DNA of 64,000 nucleotides from Gibbula magus. Its lineage: Eukaryota > Mollusca > Gastropoda > Trochida > Trochidae. Every line of letters starts with the position of its first letter. Positions within the stretch are counted from its first letter, which is position 1. The DNA is taken from the NCBI GenBank assembly GCA_936450465.1, contig OW388302.1, forward strand, positions 62,843,826 through 62,907,825, written 5' to 3'. Positions 36,233 to 47,726 of this stretch are shown here, one piece after another. Below the pieces are notes generated by a model. That model made no database searches, had not been told where the DNA came from, and saw nothing but the letters and a program-made list of their open reading frames with translations. The translations under genes were made by a program, and so were the position numbers.

Positions 36233-37208
36233 TATTTATCATACAATGAATGGTGTTCTCGGCAGGATAAAGGCAACGGATATTTTCGGTATCCGTTGGG
36301 GTCATATACGGATAAAGATGCAAATTACAGAGGTCAAGTGACGGAACTTCTTTTGAAAATGACGTCACAAGCATTAAACATTTCGAACGCCAGTAATAAC
36401 CGTAACATTTGTAATGGCTTAATAGCTTCATGTAAATAGACATACTTCATTTCATATAGATATACATTAATTTGAGACATGACAAAACAAACATAGTGCA
36501 ATGCATGTTACGGAAACAATTATTGTGATCAAGCAGTGCCAAAACATGTTTATCGGGAGTCGAAAACTACACAGTAAACTCTTTATAAATACTCACATGT
36601 AACAAAGGCAGTTTGAGTCACATATGCATTTATCGAACGTCAATCTTCACTGTTCTATAATGTAACTTTTGTAAAGGAGATTTTGGAATTCGCTGCCTAA
36701 CATTCAGTTTTAGCTGTCGGTGTAATGTGTGCGTCGCCATTTGCAACCGGGCGGAAGGGAAGCAACTCTTGCCGCTTCAAGATGGACTCCCCTACACTCA
36801 TGATTACACGAAAGGACGCGAGTTCGAATTCGCTGACCTCGCCTTAAATATTTTTCATTTGAAAAACGTATTTTAAAACGTATCAAAATATTGAAAATTA
36901 AGATCATGCCAAATAACAAATATTTTCACGGAAAGCATAATTTAGGAGGCGTTATTTTGTGTCATTTTACTGTGAGAATAGCACGCAGTTCATTTGCATA
37001 TATCAATACGCGTAGTTACAGTAAAGTTCAACTTTGAAATTAATGTTGTCATGCTGTCATGCTGTTTTGCACAAAATGAATGAAGAATGACATTGTATGA
37101 TAAAGAAGTTATCATGCTCGCCAAGGCTCGCAAAATACAATGTTTATTCCTAATGCAGGATATTGACCATCCCAAAACACACTCTCATGATAACCTCTAT
37201 ATATTCTC
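36233..37208. mobile_element. Insertion of about 970 bp unique to unit 1
   Basis: Flanking DNA is continuous in units 2 and 3 (tattctct followed by gtttgcaaaa within 20 bp) but split here, with tattctct present on both sides, compatible with an 8-bp target duplication. The right side has lost about 10 bp of host DNA. Inside, at about 36,811-36,845, a B-box-like gagttcgaattcg suggests SINE material. No transposase ORF. Confidence 0.45.
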
Positions 37209-37294
37209 TGTTTGCAAAATTTGATATTCAAGTTCAGGTTTTACATTTACAATGTTTCGTCGAGTTTTAGCTGATCAAAACTCTCATTGGACTC

Positions 37295-39781
37295 ATGGAC
37301 TCCCTACAAGGTAATGGTTATAGTAGTGATGACAACTGCTAGCCTCGTATTCGAACACATCTTCCCAGATGGACGAGGGACGTGATATCATCACTTTATT
37401 TATACAAAGTTTCCATACAAGAGACGTGATATCTGAGTATTCATGCTTTACTCTATAATAACTGTTTCTGCGCTGTGATTCTTCGTCCTTTGTATGTAAG
37501 GATATCGCGTACCTCGTATATAAATGTCATTTTTCTAAAATAGACTCGCATGTTAAGGTTGTGACACTCCCAAAATTATATTTCGTATGGAAAGAGCAAA
37601 TATACAGAATAGAAATATACAAGGTAATGATTTGAAATCATGCTGCATGTATTTATGAACGAAGCATATTCCGGAAACAAAGCCTAATGCATGCATTAGA
37701 CATTCATATTTCTGTTTCCAGAGACAACCATATGTTATTCCTGCAGACAAAAAGGGGAGACTACCCTACATTGGTGTTCCGAGTGTGAAGCAAGTTTCTG
37801 TGACGCCTGTCTCAAGATGCACAGGAAGATGTCTGCACTTAATCACGTTGTTGGCAACTTGGCTGAAGCATCGTCAATTCCTGTGATCAAGAGAAAGTTC
37901 ATGTGCAGAGAGCACGACGAGAAAATGAAACTCTATTGCAAGGACTGTAAGAAACCATTATGTACAGTTTGTTGCAGCATCAGTCACAGGAAGTGTGAAG
38001 ATGTCGTCACCATCCAGCAGATGTTGCCAGAGGTCAAAGGTCAACTACAAGATCGACACACGAAACTTCAGATGAAAATGGAGGAATATAAAACTGAGAT
38101 TGTTGGTTATGAGAAGGAGATTGAGAAGGGAACAAACCACAAGGAGATGGTAAAATCTGAAATAGAGAAAACATTTGAGAGATTCATGGAACATCTTCTG
38201 AAAAAGAAAGAACAGTTGTTGAAGAAACTTGACGATCAATCAGGAGAACAGTTAGATCGAATACGGTCAAAGGTCAAAACGAAGCAGAATGATGTACAGC
38301 TGTACCAGAAGCAGACTCAGTGTATCCAGCAGCCCCTGGAGTTTGAGGATGAGGCAAAACTGTTTGATATGTATCTGTCTGGGCCAGGAGCTGTATCAAC
38401 TGTCTCAGTAACAGAGGGAAGAGAAAGGACAGAAGTAGCTACCATCTACATCTTTGTACATGATCTGCAGGGACTGGAAGAACAAGTTGATAAGATGGAC
38501 GTGAAGAATGAGAAGGAGGACAGCTTTGTACATGATCTGCAGGGACTGGAAGAACAAGTTGATAAGATGGACGTGAAGAAGGAGAGGGAGGACAGCTTTG
38601 TACATGATCTGCAGGGACTGGAAGAACAAGTTGATAAGATGGACGTGATGAAGGAGAAGGAGGACAGCTTTGTTCATGATCTGGAGGGACTGGAAGAACA
38701 AGTTGAAAAGATGGATGTGAAGAAGGAGAAGGAAGACAGCTTTGTACATGATCTTGAGGGACTGGAAGAACAAGTTGAAAAGATGGATGTGAAGAAGGAG
38801 AAGGAAGACAGCTTTGTACATGATCTGGAGGGACTGGAAGAACAAGTTGATAAGATGGATGTGAAGAAGGAGAAGGAAGACATCTTTGTACATGATCTGG
38901 AGGGACTGAAAGAACAAGTTGATAAGATGGATGTGAAGAAGGAGAAGGAGGAGGTCATAGATCTGGCAGCTGCAAATGTGGAACTATATGAAGTTATTGT
39001 AGCAAAATGTGATCAACATGACTCGTGTGATTTACGAAACGTAGCTGTGTGGATGACGAAGGGCGTGAAAGTAACAGTTGCGACTGATTACAATGGAAAC
39101 AGAATAAAATCTTTCTTTACCCTAAACGATCAAAACCTATGCAGTTCTCTTGTATTAGATCACTTTCCATTTGGTATAGCTGTTTTAAATGATGCCATGG
39201 TGGCTGTGTGTGTTCCATTTGCAAGACAGATTATAACAGTCCATGTCTTACCTGACCTTGAACTTAACTCGACGATAACAACTGACAAGGAGTATTGTGG
39301 TCTGGATGTACTGGATCAATCCTCATTAGTAGCCACCTCTATGTCTCCACCCTCTGTGGATATCCTGGACCTGGAAGGTCGGGTTATTAGATCACTGCAG
39401 TCACTACCAGAGCCTCACATGTCATTCATGAATCCTGGATTCCTCCATGTGACCAAACAGAGGACTATTCTGGTGTCAGATCGGGGTCTGAATTCTGTCA
39501 TCTGTCTGACACCGACTGGGAGTGTTATGTGGATATCCACACCTACTGGAGACATACGATTGAGGTATCCACAAGGCATTGCAACATCCAGTACAGGAGA
39601 CATTCTTGTAGCTGACTGCGACACAAATTCATTGATTCACCTCAGCGAGTCAGGAGAGTACATCAGTGACTTTTTGACAGAAGATGATGGTTTGGAGTTT
39701 CCCATTGATCTGTGTGTTGATGGAAACCAAGTTTGTGTTGGAAATCGATATGAGGGAATAAATATGTATATGTTAATGTAG
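37295..39781 (+). CDS. TRIM copy 1: RING-less, two B-boxes, coiled coil, propeller
   Basis: Main exon 37722-39781 (acceptor AG 37720-37721), open throughout. The RING exon is deleted: only its last about 29 bp remain (37282-37310), still with a working donor (GT 37311-37312) and an in-frame ATG at 37295. Joining 37295-37310 to 37722-39781 gives 691 residues. Starting instead at ATG 37817 gives 654 and loses most of B-box 1. B-box 1 has C10, C13, C24, C27, C32, C35 (two residues shorter than in the other copies). B-box 2 has C67-x2-H70 and following ligands. Then come a Lys/Glu-rich coiled coil, seven 24-residue repeats (FVHDLQGLEEQVDKMDVK), and a C-terminal beta-propeller-like region with DILVADCDTNSLIHLSESGE. 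Without RING it should lack E2 binding and might act as a dimer partner or inhibitor of its full-length neighbours. It also lacks the 5' flank of copies 2 and 3, so it may be unexpressed. Confidence 0.8.
38453..38956 (+). repeat. In-frame 72-bp coding repeat, 7 units (copy 1)
   Basis: Units start at 38453 and every 72 bp to 38885. Each encodes 24 residues (FVHDL(Q/E)GLEEQV(D/E)KMD and a basic/acidic tail). The first three units share DLQG, the last four DLEG or DLEGLKE, so expansion happened by local duplication. Antisense ORFs here are shadows. Confidence 0.97.
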
Positions 39782-39878
39782 TTTAGGACATCATTCCAAT
39801 ACACTGTACATATCTTCAGACTGTACATAACTTCTACTGGTATTCACACAATGAGAAGAGAGTGGCAGACTTGCATTC

Positions 39879-39884
39879 AATAAA
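39879..39884 (+). terminator. Poly(A) signal AATAAA of TRIM copy 1
   Basis: AATAAA 98 bp after the stop codon, within ttgcattcaataaaaaatgg. The same hexamer is in the same place after copy 2. Confidence 0.7.
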
Positions 39885-40649
39885 AAATGGTTCCTCGCTG
39901 TAGAACTGTTATACCATCTTAACTATTTACAAGATAGCATCTTCAATTAATATTATTTTAATAGTGTTTGCTGTACAGTAAAGCTTAAGTGACTATATGT
40001 ATTACCAGTGACGATATAATATGAGATAATCTTTGACAATTATATAATGTTATTCAATAAAACAAATCTTAGTCTATAGTGTTTATCCAAGACATGGAGC
40101 AGTGGCTCAGCTCAGTGATTCGTTATGTTTAAGTTGTTTTGATAATGTTCCCCCAAGTATCATAGCTGATAGAATTCAAACATTTATAGATCAACATAGT
40201 TTCACATTTATCAGAAGCGCGGTTTGATTTTCGTAAAATGTATTTCAAATCTGACCATATTTCACCCTTCAATGTCTTGAAGATTTGTCAAAGAATTTTA
40301 CAAACTTTTCGTCAAAACTTGCTTCAATTTCAGAAACTGTTTGTATATTAAAAAAATATCTATATAAAAATATGTAAATTTTGTAAAATTATAATGTAAA
40401 TGGTAAAATCTTAAGGCTAATCAGTCTTATCCGCTAATGTTATTTATTATACTGTCGTTTTCACCTTATCTGCCGAGGATAGTTTTTATATTCGTTTATT
40501 TGTTTTTATGTTTTCATTGTCAGAGACAGTGGCACGTACATAATCTCAAGATCCCTAATACAATTTCCTCACATATTTCCTTGATTACTTTTTTATGAAC
40601 AATATTATCAAAAATGTGGTGTAAACTAACGATATTTACTACGGCCATG

Positions 40650-41490
40650 CAGTCAATTATTTTGGCTTGTACATATCAGTGTGTTGCACTGCATCGCGAC
40701 TTGCTTAGGCTTGTAGGCCAGTAGAAAAAGACACCAAAATAATTTAACCCGCACATTTAAACTAACAACCAAATTTATGTGTTATTGTCAGATACATTTT
40801 GGAAAAAAATCACAAAGATAGTCTGGAGTATTATGGTTTTCCATTTTATAAAATAAGGTTAGTTTTGAATATTCTCTTCTTTTAGCTTAGGCGGTCTGAT
40901 TTGTCACGACATATAGTTTCGCATGACTCGTACCCCTAACAGCACCGCAAATTGTAGGTAACGCGTCTAAATGAAATTGTTCAAGTGACAGGGACTGTTC
41001 GTTTGTACAGTTGTCTCACAGAATGTTGTAATAATTAGATAAAGGCAGAATGAAGGATTTGTACATAGTTTCCAAAGTTTTGCGTGACCGTATGTAAATT
41101 TACTTATAACTTCGTAGGCAATTTGTCATGGCATGTAGGGGTATCATTCATCAATAGGGGGAGTTTCATATTTTGGATAAATTTGACTTGCCATGTTTCT
41201 ACCAATTTACGTATTTTATTCAAGCCTGAGTTGAGTGTATATGCACTCGTAAGTGGATCGTCGAATATTACATAGAGAGACGTGTCTTCTGCAAAGAGAC
41301 GTATGTTACTTTCAATTCAATTTCTTTCAATGTAACTGCTTTTAATTTTGATTTGTAACCTTGAATAAGTAATTTGCAAATAACTTTCAAACCGTTTCAA
41401 TAATTTTCCATCTATCCCGCATGACTTCAATTTCAAAATAATCCCTTTGTGTCATACTTGTGTCAAATGCTTTTGCCTGCTTTTGTAGCC
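40650..41490 (-). pseudogene. LINE reverse-transcriptase relic, antisense to the TRIM genes (unit 1)
   Basis: Minus-strand frames show successive RT segments: AKAFDTSMTQRDYFEIEV followed by LLKRFESYLQIT (before motif C), then LFAEDTSLYVIFDDP with LNSGLNKIRKLVETWQVKF (motif C and thumb; open 41,304 to 41,104), then FYKMENHNTPDYLCDFFP (post-RT). The catalytic FADD-type box reads FAED, and frameshifts and stops separate the pieces. Orientation is opposite to the TRIM genes. The relic is duplicated behind copy 2 and absent from unit 0. Confidence 0.75.
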
Positions 41491-41929
41491 CCAAAGTCGC
41501 GCTGACTACACCCAGACAGTAGAAGACATCGTAGTTGAATTGTCAAACAAATTTTAAATAAATGCAAGTAATAAATGTGCACTAAACATATATCTAAACA
41601 TCAAAACATCTATAATATTGTAATTGTGAATCTTGTATGCGAAGGTACATTGCCTTACTAAGTACAGTACAATAACAACATGATTTGATGTCAATGTCAA
41701 AGTGATTCAGACATACCTACCTTGACTTTCAACCCACTGCTCAGTAACGTAATCAGCAAACTGCAGAAACAACTATGAGTGTTAAATAGACCAAAGGAAA
41801 CGTCCCTAAATTAAACAGAGTAGAAAACGAAATATTGCTGTTGGAGAAAGTCGATTTTGATAGTCTTTGACAAGCACATGTCACCAATCAAAGAGAGATC
41901 ACAATTTCATACATAAGAGTTTGATACTA

Positions 41930-42330
41930 TATTTCAATGTCTGTTCAAACACACTTGGGGTAATCGTTGCTGAAATCGTATTTTCAAGGTGCGGTTTTAC
42001 TACATTGTATGGTATTTAAGAAAACATGTTTTTAAAAGTAGAAATTTAATTAATGAAATATGTCAAAGACATTACTAACATGAATTTAAATTTGTAGACG
42101 TATCATTACTGTAGGACGTCATAAAAGAAGTAAAAATCTTCTTTGACGTTCCTATCTAGTTTAGTTAAGCACATTCCAATGATGATTTATTAAAAAGTGT
42201 GTCTTTAAGAACTATTAGTTGATAATGTTTTACAAATTCAAAATTATTTGTTATGGCTTCTGAAGACATAATGAAACCCTGTTTCGGTCGTATTTACCAC
42301 TCGTGTATTGACGTATCGTGTTTGTTGTAC
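41930..42330 (+). repeat. Dispersed repeat at the start of unit 2
   Basis: Same family as 24,306-24,730 and 29,590-29,885 (shared tgtaggacgtcataaaa, cttctgaagacataatga). It directly precedes the shared unit start. Confidence 0.6.
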
Positions 42331-42965
42331 AGTGACGTTTCTTTTGTATCCGAGTTTATTACAGATATCACTAGTCTGCTTCAAACACAAGGTCAAGGTT
42401 TATCGAATTCCACAGTGACTGTGTTCCACGAGCTGGCACACTAGTCACGTGATGATGTGACGTCACAAGCACCAAACAGGTTCGTGGTGGATATTGTGTG
42501 GACGGGTGTGGGATACGAAGGTTAGCATTCTAAGTTACTTTGTTACTAGGTCTGTGAAATAATGTACCCTATATCGACGTTGTACTTTTGTTCCTGATAC
42601 TGAGCAGATACATAACTTGACTGCTTGAATATAGACACGACCTATTGGTATATCTAAACACATTAGAAGACCTATATGAATTCGTATATCGAACTTGAAA
42701 TAAAGAGTAACAAGAGAGACCATCGGTATATCAGTGTAAATTGCACATCACATATGTTGGTTTCTTTTCCAATCACTCTTTTGATTTTGAAAATTAAAAA
42801 ATTAAATAGTTCTTGCTACTTTCGGTTTCGTTTTTGTCGTTTTCTAGGAAGTGATAGTGGTTGCCTGGTACAAGTCACTGTCGTGTAGTAATACAGGTAA
42901 TATATTGAATAAGAAATACACAGAGAATAAATTGATGAACAATACAAAGATGACACTGCTTCTGA

Positions 42966-43012
42966 TCCCACCCGGGGGATATAGAGTTATAGAGATCCCA
43001 CCCGGGGGATAT
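42966..43012 (+). repeat. Minisatellite C, about 1.5 copies
   Basis: Short stretch of the 30-bp unit before element X2. Confidence 0.85.
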
Positions 43013-43649
43013 GTAGTAAATAATGACCCGGTGCCGAGCGGTTATGGCATATAAACTCGCGAGGGCGTCAGCCCGAGCAGAGTTTATTGCCATAACGCGA
43101 GGCAATCGGGTCATTATTTGCCTTACACTCCCGCGGAACACTCTATTTATAAACTAATTGTATATATGCATTTAAAAGAGAGTTTTGTTGATTTGTACGA
43201 CATGATCAAAATATATCAGTGAATTATTCCCAATACACCCATGACTGGCTCGAAAGGAAGGTTTCAAACTTAATCATTCATTCCATACATAAAGTAGACA
43301 TAAATTGGTACCCATATAAACATATGTATATATAATACTAGAAAATATGTAAATACATCCTAGACACAAAAGAATGAACACTCATCGGTATGGATCCTCG
43401 GTAGCTCCATTGGTAAAGGCGCTGCTCGACGATATAGAGGTCCAGGGTTCGAATCCCACTTTCGTTACTTACAAAATTTTCATATCTAATTTGACAAAAT
43501 TTCCAAATTTTACAAGTCCATCTGTTTCCCCAGGTTGAATATCTCATAACCGACCATGGTGGTTATGAGATAACCAACCTGCGCAGATGATGGTTATGGC
43601 ATATAACTTGCAACTCAAACAAAAGAAATAACTTCCCAAGGGGTGTAAG
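43013..43649 (+). repeat. Element X2 (palindrome plus tRNA-like head)
   Basis: Nearly identical to X1 at 34,421-35,052, same orientation, and again followed by minisatellite sequence. Confidence 0.9.
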
Positions 43650-43834
43650 GAGTTATAGAGATCCCATCCGGGGAATATAGAGTTATAGAGATCCCTACCG
43701 GGGGATATAGAGTTATAGACATCCCATCCGGTGGCTATAGAGTTATAGAGATCCCACCCGGGGGATATAGAGTTAGAGAGATCCGATCAGGTGGATATAA
43801 AGAGTCATAGAGATTCCACCCGAAAGTGTTATTT
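43650..43834 (+). repeat. Minisatellite D, about 6 copies
   Basis: Degenerate 30-bp units, several with altered core (gatcccatccggtgg, gatccgatcaggtgg), ending at acccgaaagtgttattt as in the other units. Confidence 0.9.
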
Positions 43835-44395
43835 TTGTAATGTGCTTGAACATTTATAAACCTAGTATTATACATGTAAGTATTTATATAAATAATACAA
43901 AAGCTAATGACTCTATTTATATTGTTGTATGCGACAGGATCATGCACATGCGCAGTTCCTATTAAGGTTTATGTTTCTTATCCCGACAAACTCGCCCCTG
44001 CTTTGTTTAAAAATTACCATATATTCAACTTCCTTCTGTATTAATTCATATCCCATCACCTCCTTTTATCTCCACCAATATATAGTAATTAATAATAATG
44101 ATAATGATAATTGTATTGCCTAATATCCAACGCAATGCTGTTCAGTGGCGGTACATTATTACGCTGAAGGAATTGTACTTTCGGTGCCGCTACTAAGCGC
44201 TCGAGAGTTTATAAAATGAACCTCCTTTGAGGCAACAGCATTAATGACGGACAGCGGTGGACAATTTCTCAGATATTGCAAGAACTTAGTCAACTTTGTC
44301 TTAAACATATTGGCCGTTTTCAGATTCTAACATCTGAGACAGGGTTAAAGTTTCTAGTATTTACGGTAATTATTTTTCAAACTATCGCTGTATAA

Positions 44396-44520
44396 CGAAG
44401 GAGGTGACATGTTGGGCTAACGGCAAATTCATGACGTCATTACGCCCGTTGCGCACTATATTATATCCACGCAATGTAAATTTGGTGATGATTGGTCAAA
44501 TGATTTTAGAGATCTGTTCC
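44396..44520 (+). promoter_or_regulatory. Candidate promoter/enhancer of TRIM copy 2
   Basis: Contains a perfect CRE-type atgacgtcat (44,431-44,440), a tata-containing stretch (actatattatatcc) and an inverted CCAAT box (attggt, 44,491). It is conserved before copy 3 (53,350-53,480; CRE at 53,395-53,404) and missing before copy 1. Distance to the ATG is about 0.6 kb. Start site unknown. Confidence 0.3.
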
Positions 44521-45097
44521 GAAAATAAACCTTACCCTTTAAATAGTCAAAACACCTTTGTAAAAAGCTATAACCCCCAAAGGTATGAGGGTTGTATACC
44601 CATTGAACCTGAAGATTGGTCAAGTAGTTTAAGAGGCCGACGGAAACTCAACATAATTTCATAATTTCATGGGAAACTGGTCGCCATTCATTTGGATTTG
44701 GATTCAGTATCTGTACAGGACTTGTTGTTCTAAGACAGTTCTTTGGTTTTAAAGACTAACAAACCTCCACGGGGACAAGCGCTGATGTGTGGTATCAACT
44801 TTCCCTTACCCCCAGAAATAAAATTAAACTATCTGATTAATCTGCGTATGATAAAACATGTGTAATAAATATAATACCACACTCGGTTTCATTACAAATC
44901 TTGAAACCTTCCTGTGGTAGCTTTCGCTCATGAGATACCGTCGGAAGAGCATTCGTTTCGTACAATTCGTACCTAATGTGACCTCGTGTAGTATTCTCTA
45001 TAACAAATTGTTTGCAAAATTTGATATTCCAGTTCAGCTTTGACGTTTAGAATGTTTCGTCAAGTTTTAGCTGATTAAGTTTATTTTCAGATAAAAG

Positions 45098-47623
45098 ATG
45101 GCGACAGCTGGCAAACTCCAACATGACCACCTGACTTGCAGTATCTGTATGGAGGTGTTCCAACAACCAGTATCACTTGTCTGTCAACATTCCTTCTGTA
45201 AGAACTGTCTGACTACATATCTAGAAACACAGACAGAGGCTGTGACAGACAAGTTCATTCCCTGTCCCACGTGTAGACAGGAGACGCCAGTGCTTCACCC
45301 CGACAGACCTGTAGAAGAGTGGGCGGGGCAGCTGAAACCAGGACTGCTTCTCACTGGACTCATGGACTCCTTACAAGGTAATGGTTATAGTAGTGATGAC
45401 GTCTGCTACCCGTGTATTCGAGCACATCTTCCCAGATGGACGAGGGACGTGATATCATCACTTTATTTATATACAACGTTTCCATACAAAAGACGTGATA
45501 TCTGAGTATTCATACTTTACTCTATAATAACTGTTTCTGCGCTGTGATTCCTCGTCCTTTGTATGTAAGGATATCACGTACCTCGTTTATAAATGTCATT
45601 TTTCTAAAATAGACTCGCATGTAAAGGTTGTGACTCTTCCAAAATGATATTTCGTATGGATACATACATACTTTAGACATTCATATTTCTGTTTCCAGAG
45701 ACAACCACGTGTTATTCCTGCAGAGAAAAAGGGGAGACTACCCCAGCCACACACTGGTGTTCCGAGTGTGAAGAAAGTTTCTGTGACGCCTGTAACAAGA
45801 GGCACAGGAAGATGTCTGCACTTCTTAATCACGTTGTTGGCAACTTGGCTGAAGCATCGTCAATTCCTGTGATCAAGAGAAAGTTCATGTGCAGAGAGCA
45901 CGACGAGAAAATGAAACTCTATTGCAAGGACTGTAAGAAACCATTATGTACAGTTTGTTGCAGCATCAGTCACAGGAAGTGTGAAGATGTCGTCACCATC
46001 CAGCAGATGTTGCCAGAGGTCAAAGGTCAACTACAGGATCGACATACGAAACTTCAGATGAAAATTAAGGAATATAAAACTGAGATTGTTGGTTATGAGA
46101 AGGAGATTGAGAAGGGAACGAACCACAAGGACATGGTACAATCTGAAATAGAGAAAACATTTGAGAGATTCATGGAACATCTTCTGAAAAAGAAAGAACA
46201 GTTGTTGAAGAAACTTGAAGATCAATCAGGAGAACAGTCAGATCGAATACGGTCAAAGGTCAAAACGAAGCAGAATGATGTACAGCTGTACCAGAAGCAG
46301 ACTCAGTGTATCCAGCAGCCCCTGGAGTTGGAGGATGAGGCAAAACTGTTTGATATGTATCTGTCGTCTGGGTCAGGAGCTGTATCAACTGTCTCAGTAA
46401 CAGAGAGAAGAGAAAGGACAGAAGTAGCTACCATCAACTTTGTACATGATCTGGAGGGACTGGAAGAACAAGTTGATAAGATGGACGTGAAGAAGGAGAA
46501 GGAGGACAGCTTTGTACATGATCTGGAGGGACTGGAAGAACAAGTTGAAAAGATGGATGTGAAGAAGGAGAAGGAAGACAGCTTTGTACATGATCTGGAG
46601 GGACTGGAAGAACAAGTTGATAAGATGGATGTGAAGAAGGAGAAGGAAGACATCTTTGTACATGATCTGGAGGGACTGGAAGAACAAGTTGATAAGATGG
46701 ATGTGAAGAAGGAGAAGGAAGACATCTTTGTACATGATCTGGAGGGACTGGAAGAACAAGTTGATAAGATGGATGTGAAGAAGGAGAAGGAGGAGGTCAT
46801 AGATCTGGCAGCTGCAAATGTGGAACTATATGAAGTTATTGTAGCAAAATGTGATCAACATGACTCGTGTGATTTACGAAACGTAGCTGTGTGGATGACG
46901 AAGGGCGTGAAAGTAACAGTTGCGACTGATTATAATGGAAACAGAATAAAATCTTTCTTTACCCTAAACGATCAAAACCTATGCAGTTCTCTTGTATTAG
47001 ATCACTTTCCATTTGGTATAGCTGTTTTAAATGATGCCATGGTGGCTGTGTGTGTTCCATTTGCAAGACAGATTATAACAGTCCATGTCTTACCTGACCT
47101 TGAACTTAACTCGACGATAACAACTGACAAGGAGTATTGTGGTCTGGATGTACTGGATCAATCCTCATTAGTAGCCACCTCTATGTCTCCACCCTCTGTG
47201 GATATCCTGGACCTGGAAGGTCGGGTTATTAGATCACTGCAGTCACTACCAGAGCCTCACATGTCATTCATGAATCCTGGATTCCTCCATGTGACCAAAC
47301 AGAGGACTATTCTGGTGTCAGATCGGGGTCTGAATTCTGTCATCTGTCTGACACCGACTGGGAGTGTTATGTGGATATCCACACCTACTGGAGACATACG
47401 ATTGAGGTATCCACAAGGCATTGCAACATCCAGTACAGGAGACATTCTTGTAGCTGACTGCGACACAAATTCATTGATTCACCTCAGCGAGTCAGGAGAG
47501 TACATCAGTGACTTTTTGACAGAAGATGATGGTTTGGAGTTTCCCATCGATCTGTGTGTTGATGGAAACCAAGTTTGTGTTGGAAATCGATATGAGGGAA
47601 TAAATATGTATATGTTAATGTAG
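45098..47623 (+). CDS. TRIM copy 2: RING, B-box 1, B-box 2, coiled coil, propeller (734 aa)
   Basis: Coding exons 45098-45377 and 45699-47623. The donor (GT 45378-45379) and acceptor (AG 45697-45698) restore the frame in phase 1. RING C3HC4 ligands: C14, C17, C29, H31, C34, C37, C56, C59. B-box 1 begins at C98 (CYSCREKGETT) and ends with HNH-type ligands. B-box 2 starts CREHDEKMKLYCKDC, with Cys where the last His is usual (HRKC). Then a Lys/Glu-rich coiled coil, five 24-residue FVHDLEGLEEQV repeats, and about 280 residues of NHL-like beta-propeller (SLQSLPEPHMSF, GDILVADCDTNSLIHLSESG). TRIM proteins are RING E3 ubiquitin ligases that dimerise through the coiled coil and recognise targets through the C-terminal domain; many act in innate immunity. 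The C-terminal part is identical to copy 1. Function in this organism is inferred from family only. Confidence 0.93.
46439..46798 (+). repeat. In-frame 72-bp coding repeat, 5 units (copy 2)
   Basis: Units from 46439 every 72 bp. All are the DLEG type, without the DLQG variants seen in copy 1. Confidence 0.97.
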
Positions 47624-47720
47624 TTTAGGACATCATTCCAATACACTGTACATATCTTCAGACTGTACATAACTTCTGCTGGTATTCACACAATGAGAAG
47701 AGAGTGGCAGACTTGCATTC

Positions 47721-47726
47721 AATAAA
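47721..47726 (+). terminator. Poly(A) signal AATAAA of TRIM copy 2
   Basis: 98 bp after the stop codon, same context as copy 1. Confidence 0.7.

Larger units (their letters stand above)
33233..37281 (+). other. 5' region of TRIM unit 1
   Basis: Starts with the segment shared by all units (agtgacgtttcttttgta). It then holds an insertion of about 370 bp unique to this unit (about 33,890-34,255), minisatellite A, element X1, minisatellite B, a conserved 0.3-kb leader region (about 35,925-36,232) and a second unique insertion of about 970 bp (36,233-37,208). Compared with units 2 and 3 it lacks about 0.8 kb between minisatellite B and the leader. No separate gene is supported. Confidence 0.6.
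39885..42330. other. Downstream spacer of TRIM copy 1, nearly identical to 47,727-50,172
   Basis: About 2.45 kb after the poly(A) signal, shared with the region behind copy 2 with few differences. It contains an antisense LINE relic (about 40,650-41,490) and, at its right end, the dispersed repeat (41,930-42,330). ORFs at 41,084-41,275 and 42,253-42,444 lie antisense to the relic or inside the repeat and are not genes. Confidence 0.6.
42331..45097 (+). other. 5' region of TRIM unit 2
   Basis: Order: shared segment with a palindromic E-box (TCACGTGA, 42,445-42,452) and a CRE (TGACGTCA, 42,458-42,465); minisatellite C; element X2; minisatellite D; 0.8 kb absent from unit 1 (about 43,860-44,665) with a second CRE; conserved 0.3-kb leader; then the acceptor AG at 45,089-45,090, 7 bp before the ATG. 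The acceptor implies an upstream non-coding first exon whose donor I could not fix. Confidence 0.55.

Noticed and set aside
38405..38958. Antisense ORFs of FFQSLQIMYKAVFLLLLHIH and SSFSFFTSILSTCSSSPSRS type (also 46,303-46,800)
   Set aside because: Exact shadows of the 72-bp coding repeat of the TRIM genes on the plus strand.
41084..41275. 63-codon ORF (and 48,918-49,196)
   Set aside because: Antisense to the LINE reverse-transcriptase relic.
44404..44664. 86-codon ORF conserved before copies 2 and 3 (also 53,358)
   Set aside because: Conservation follows from recent segment duplication; no domain, and the region has promoter-like motifs and is deleted in unit 1.
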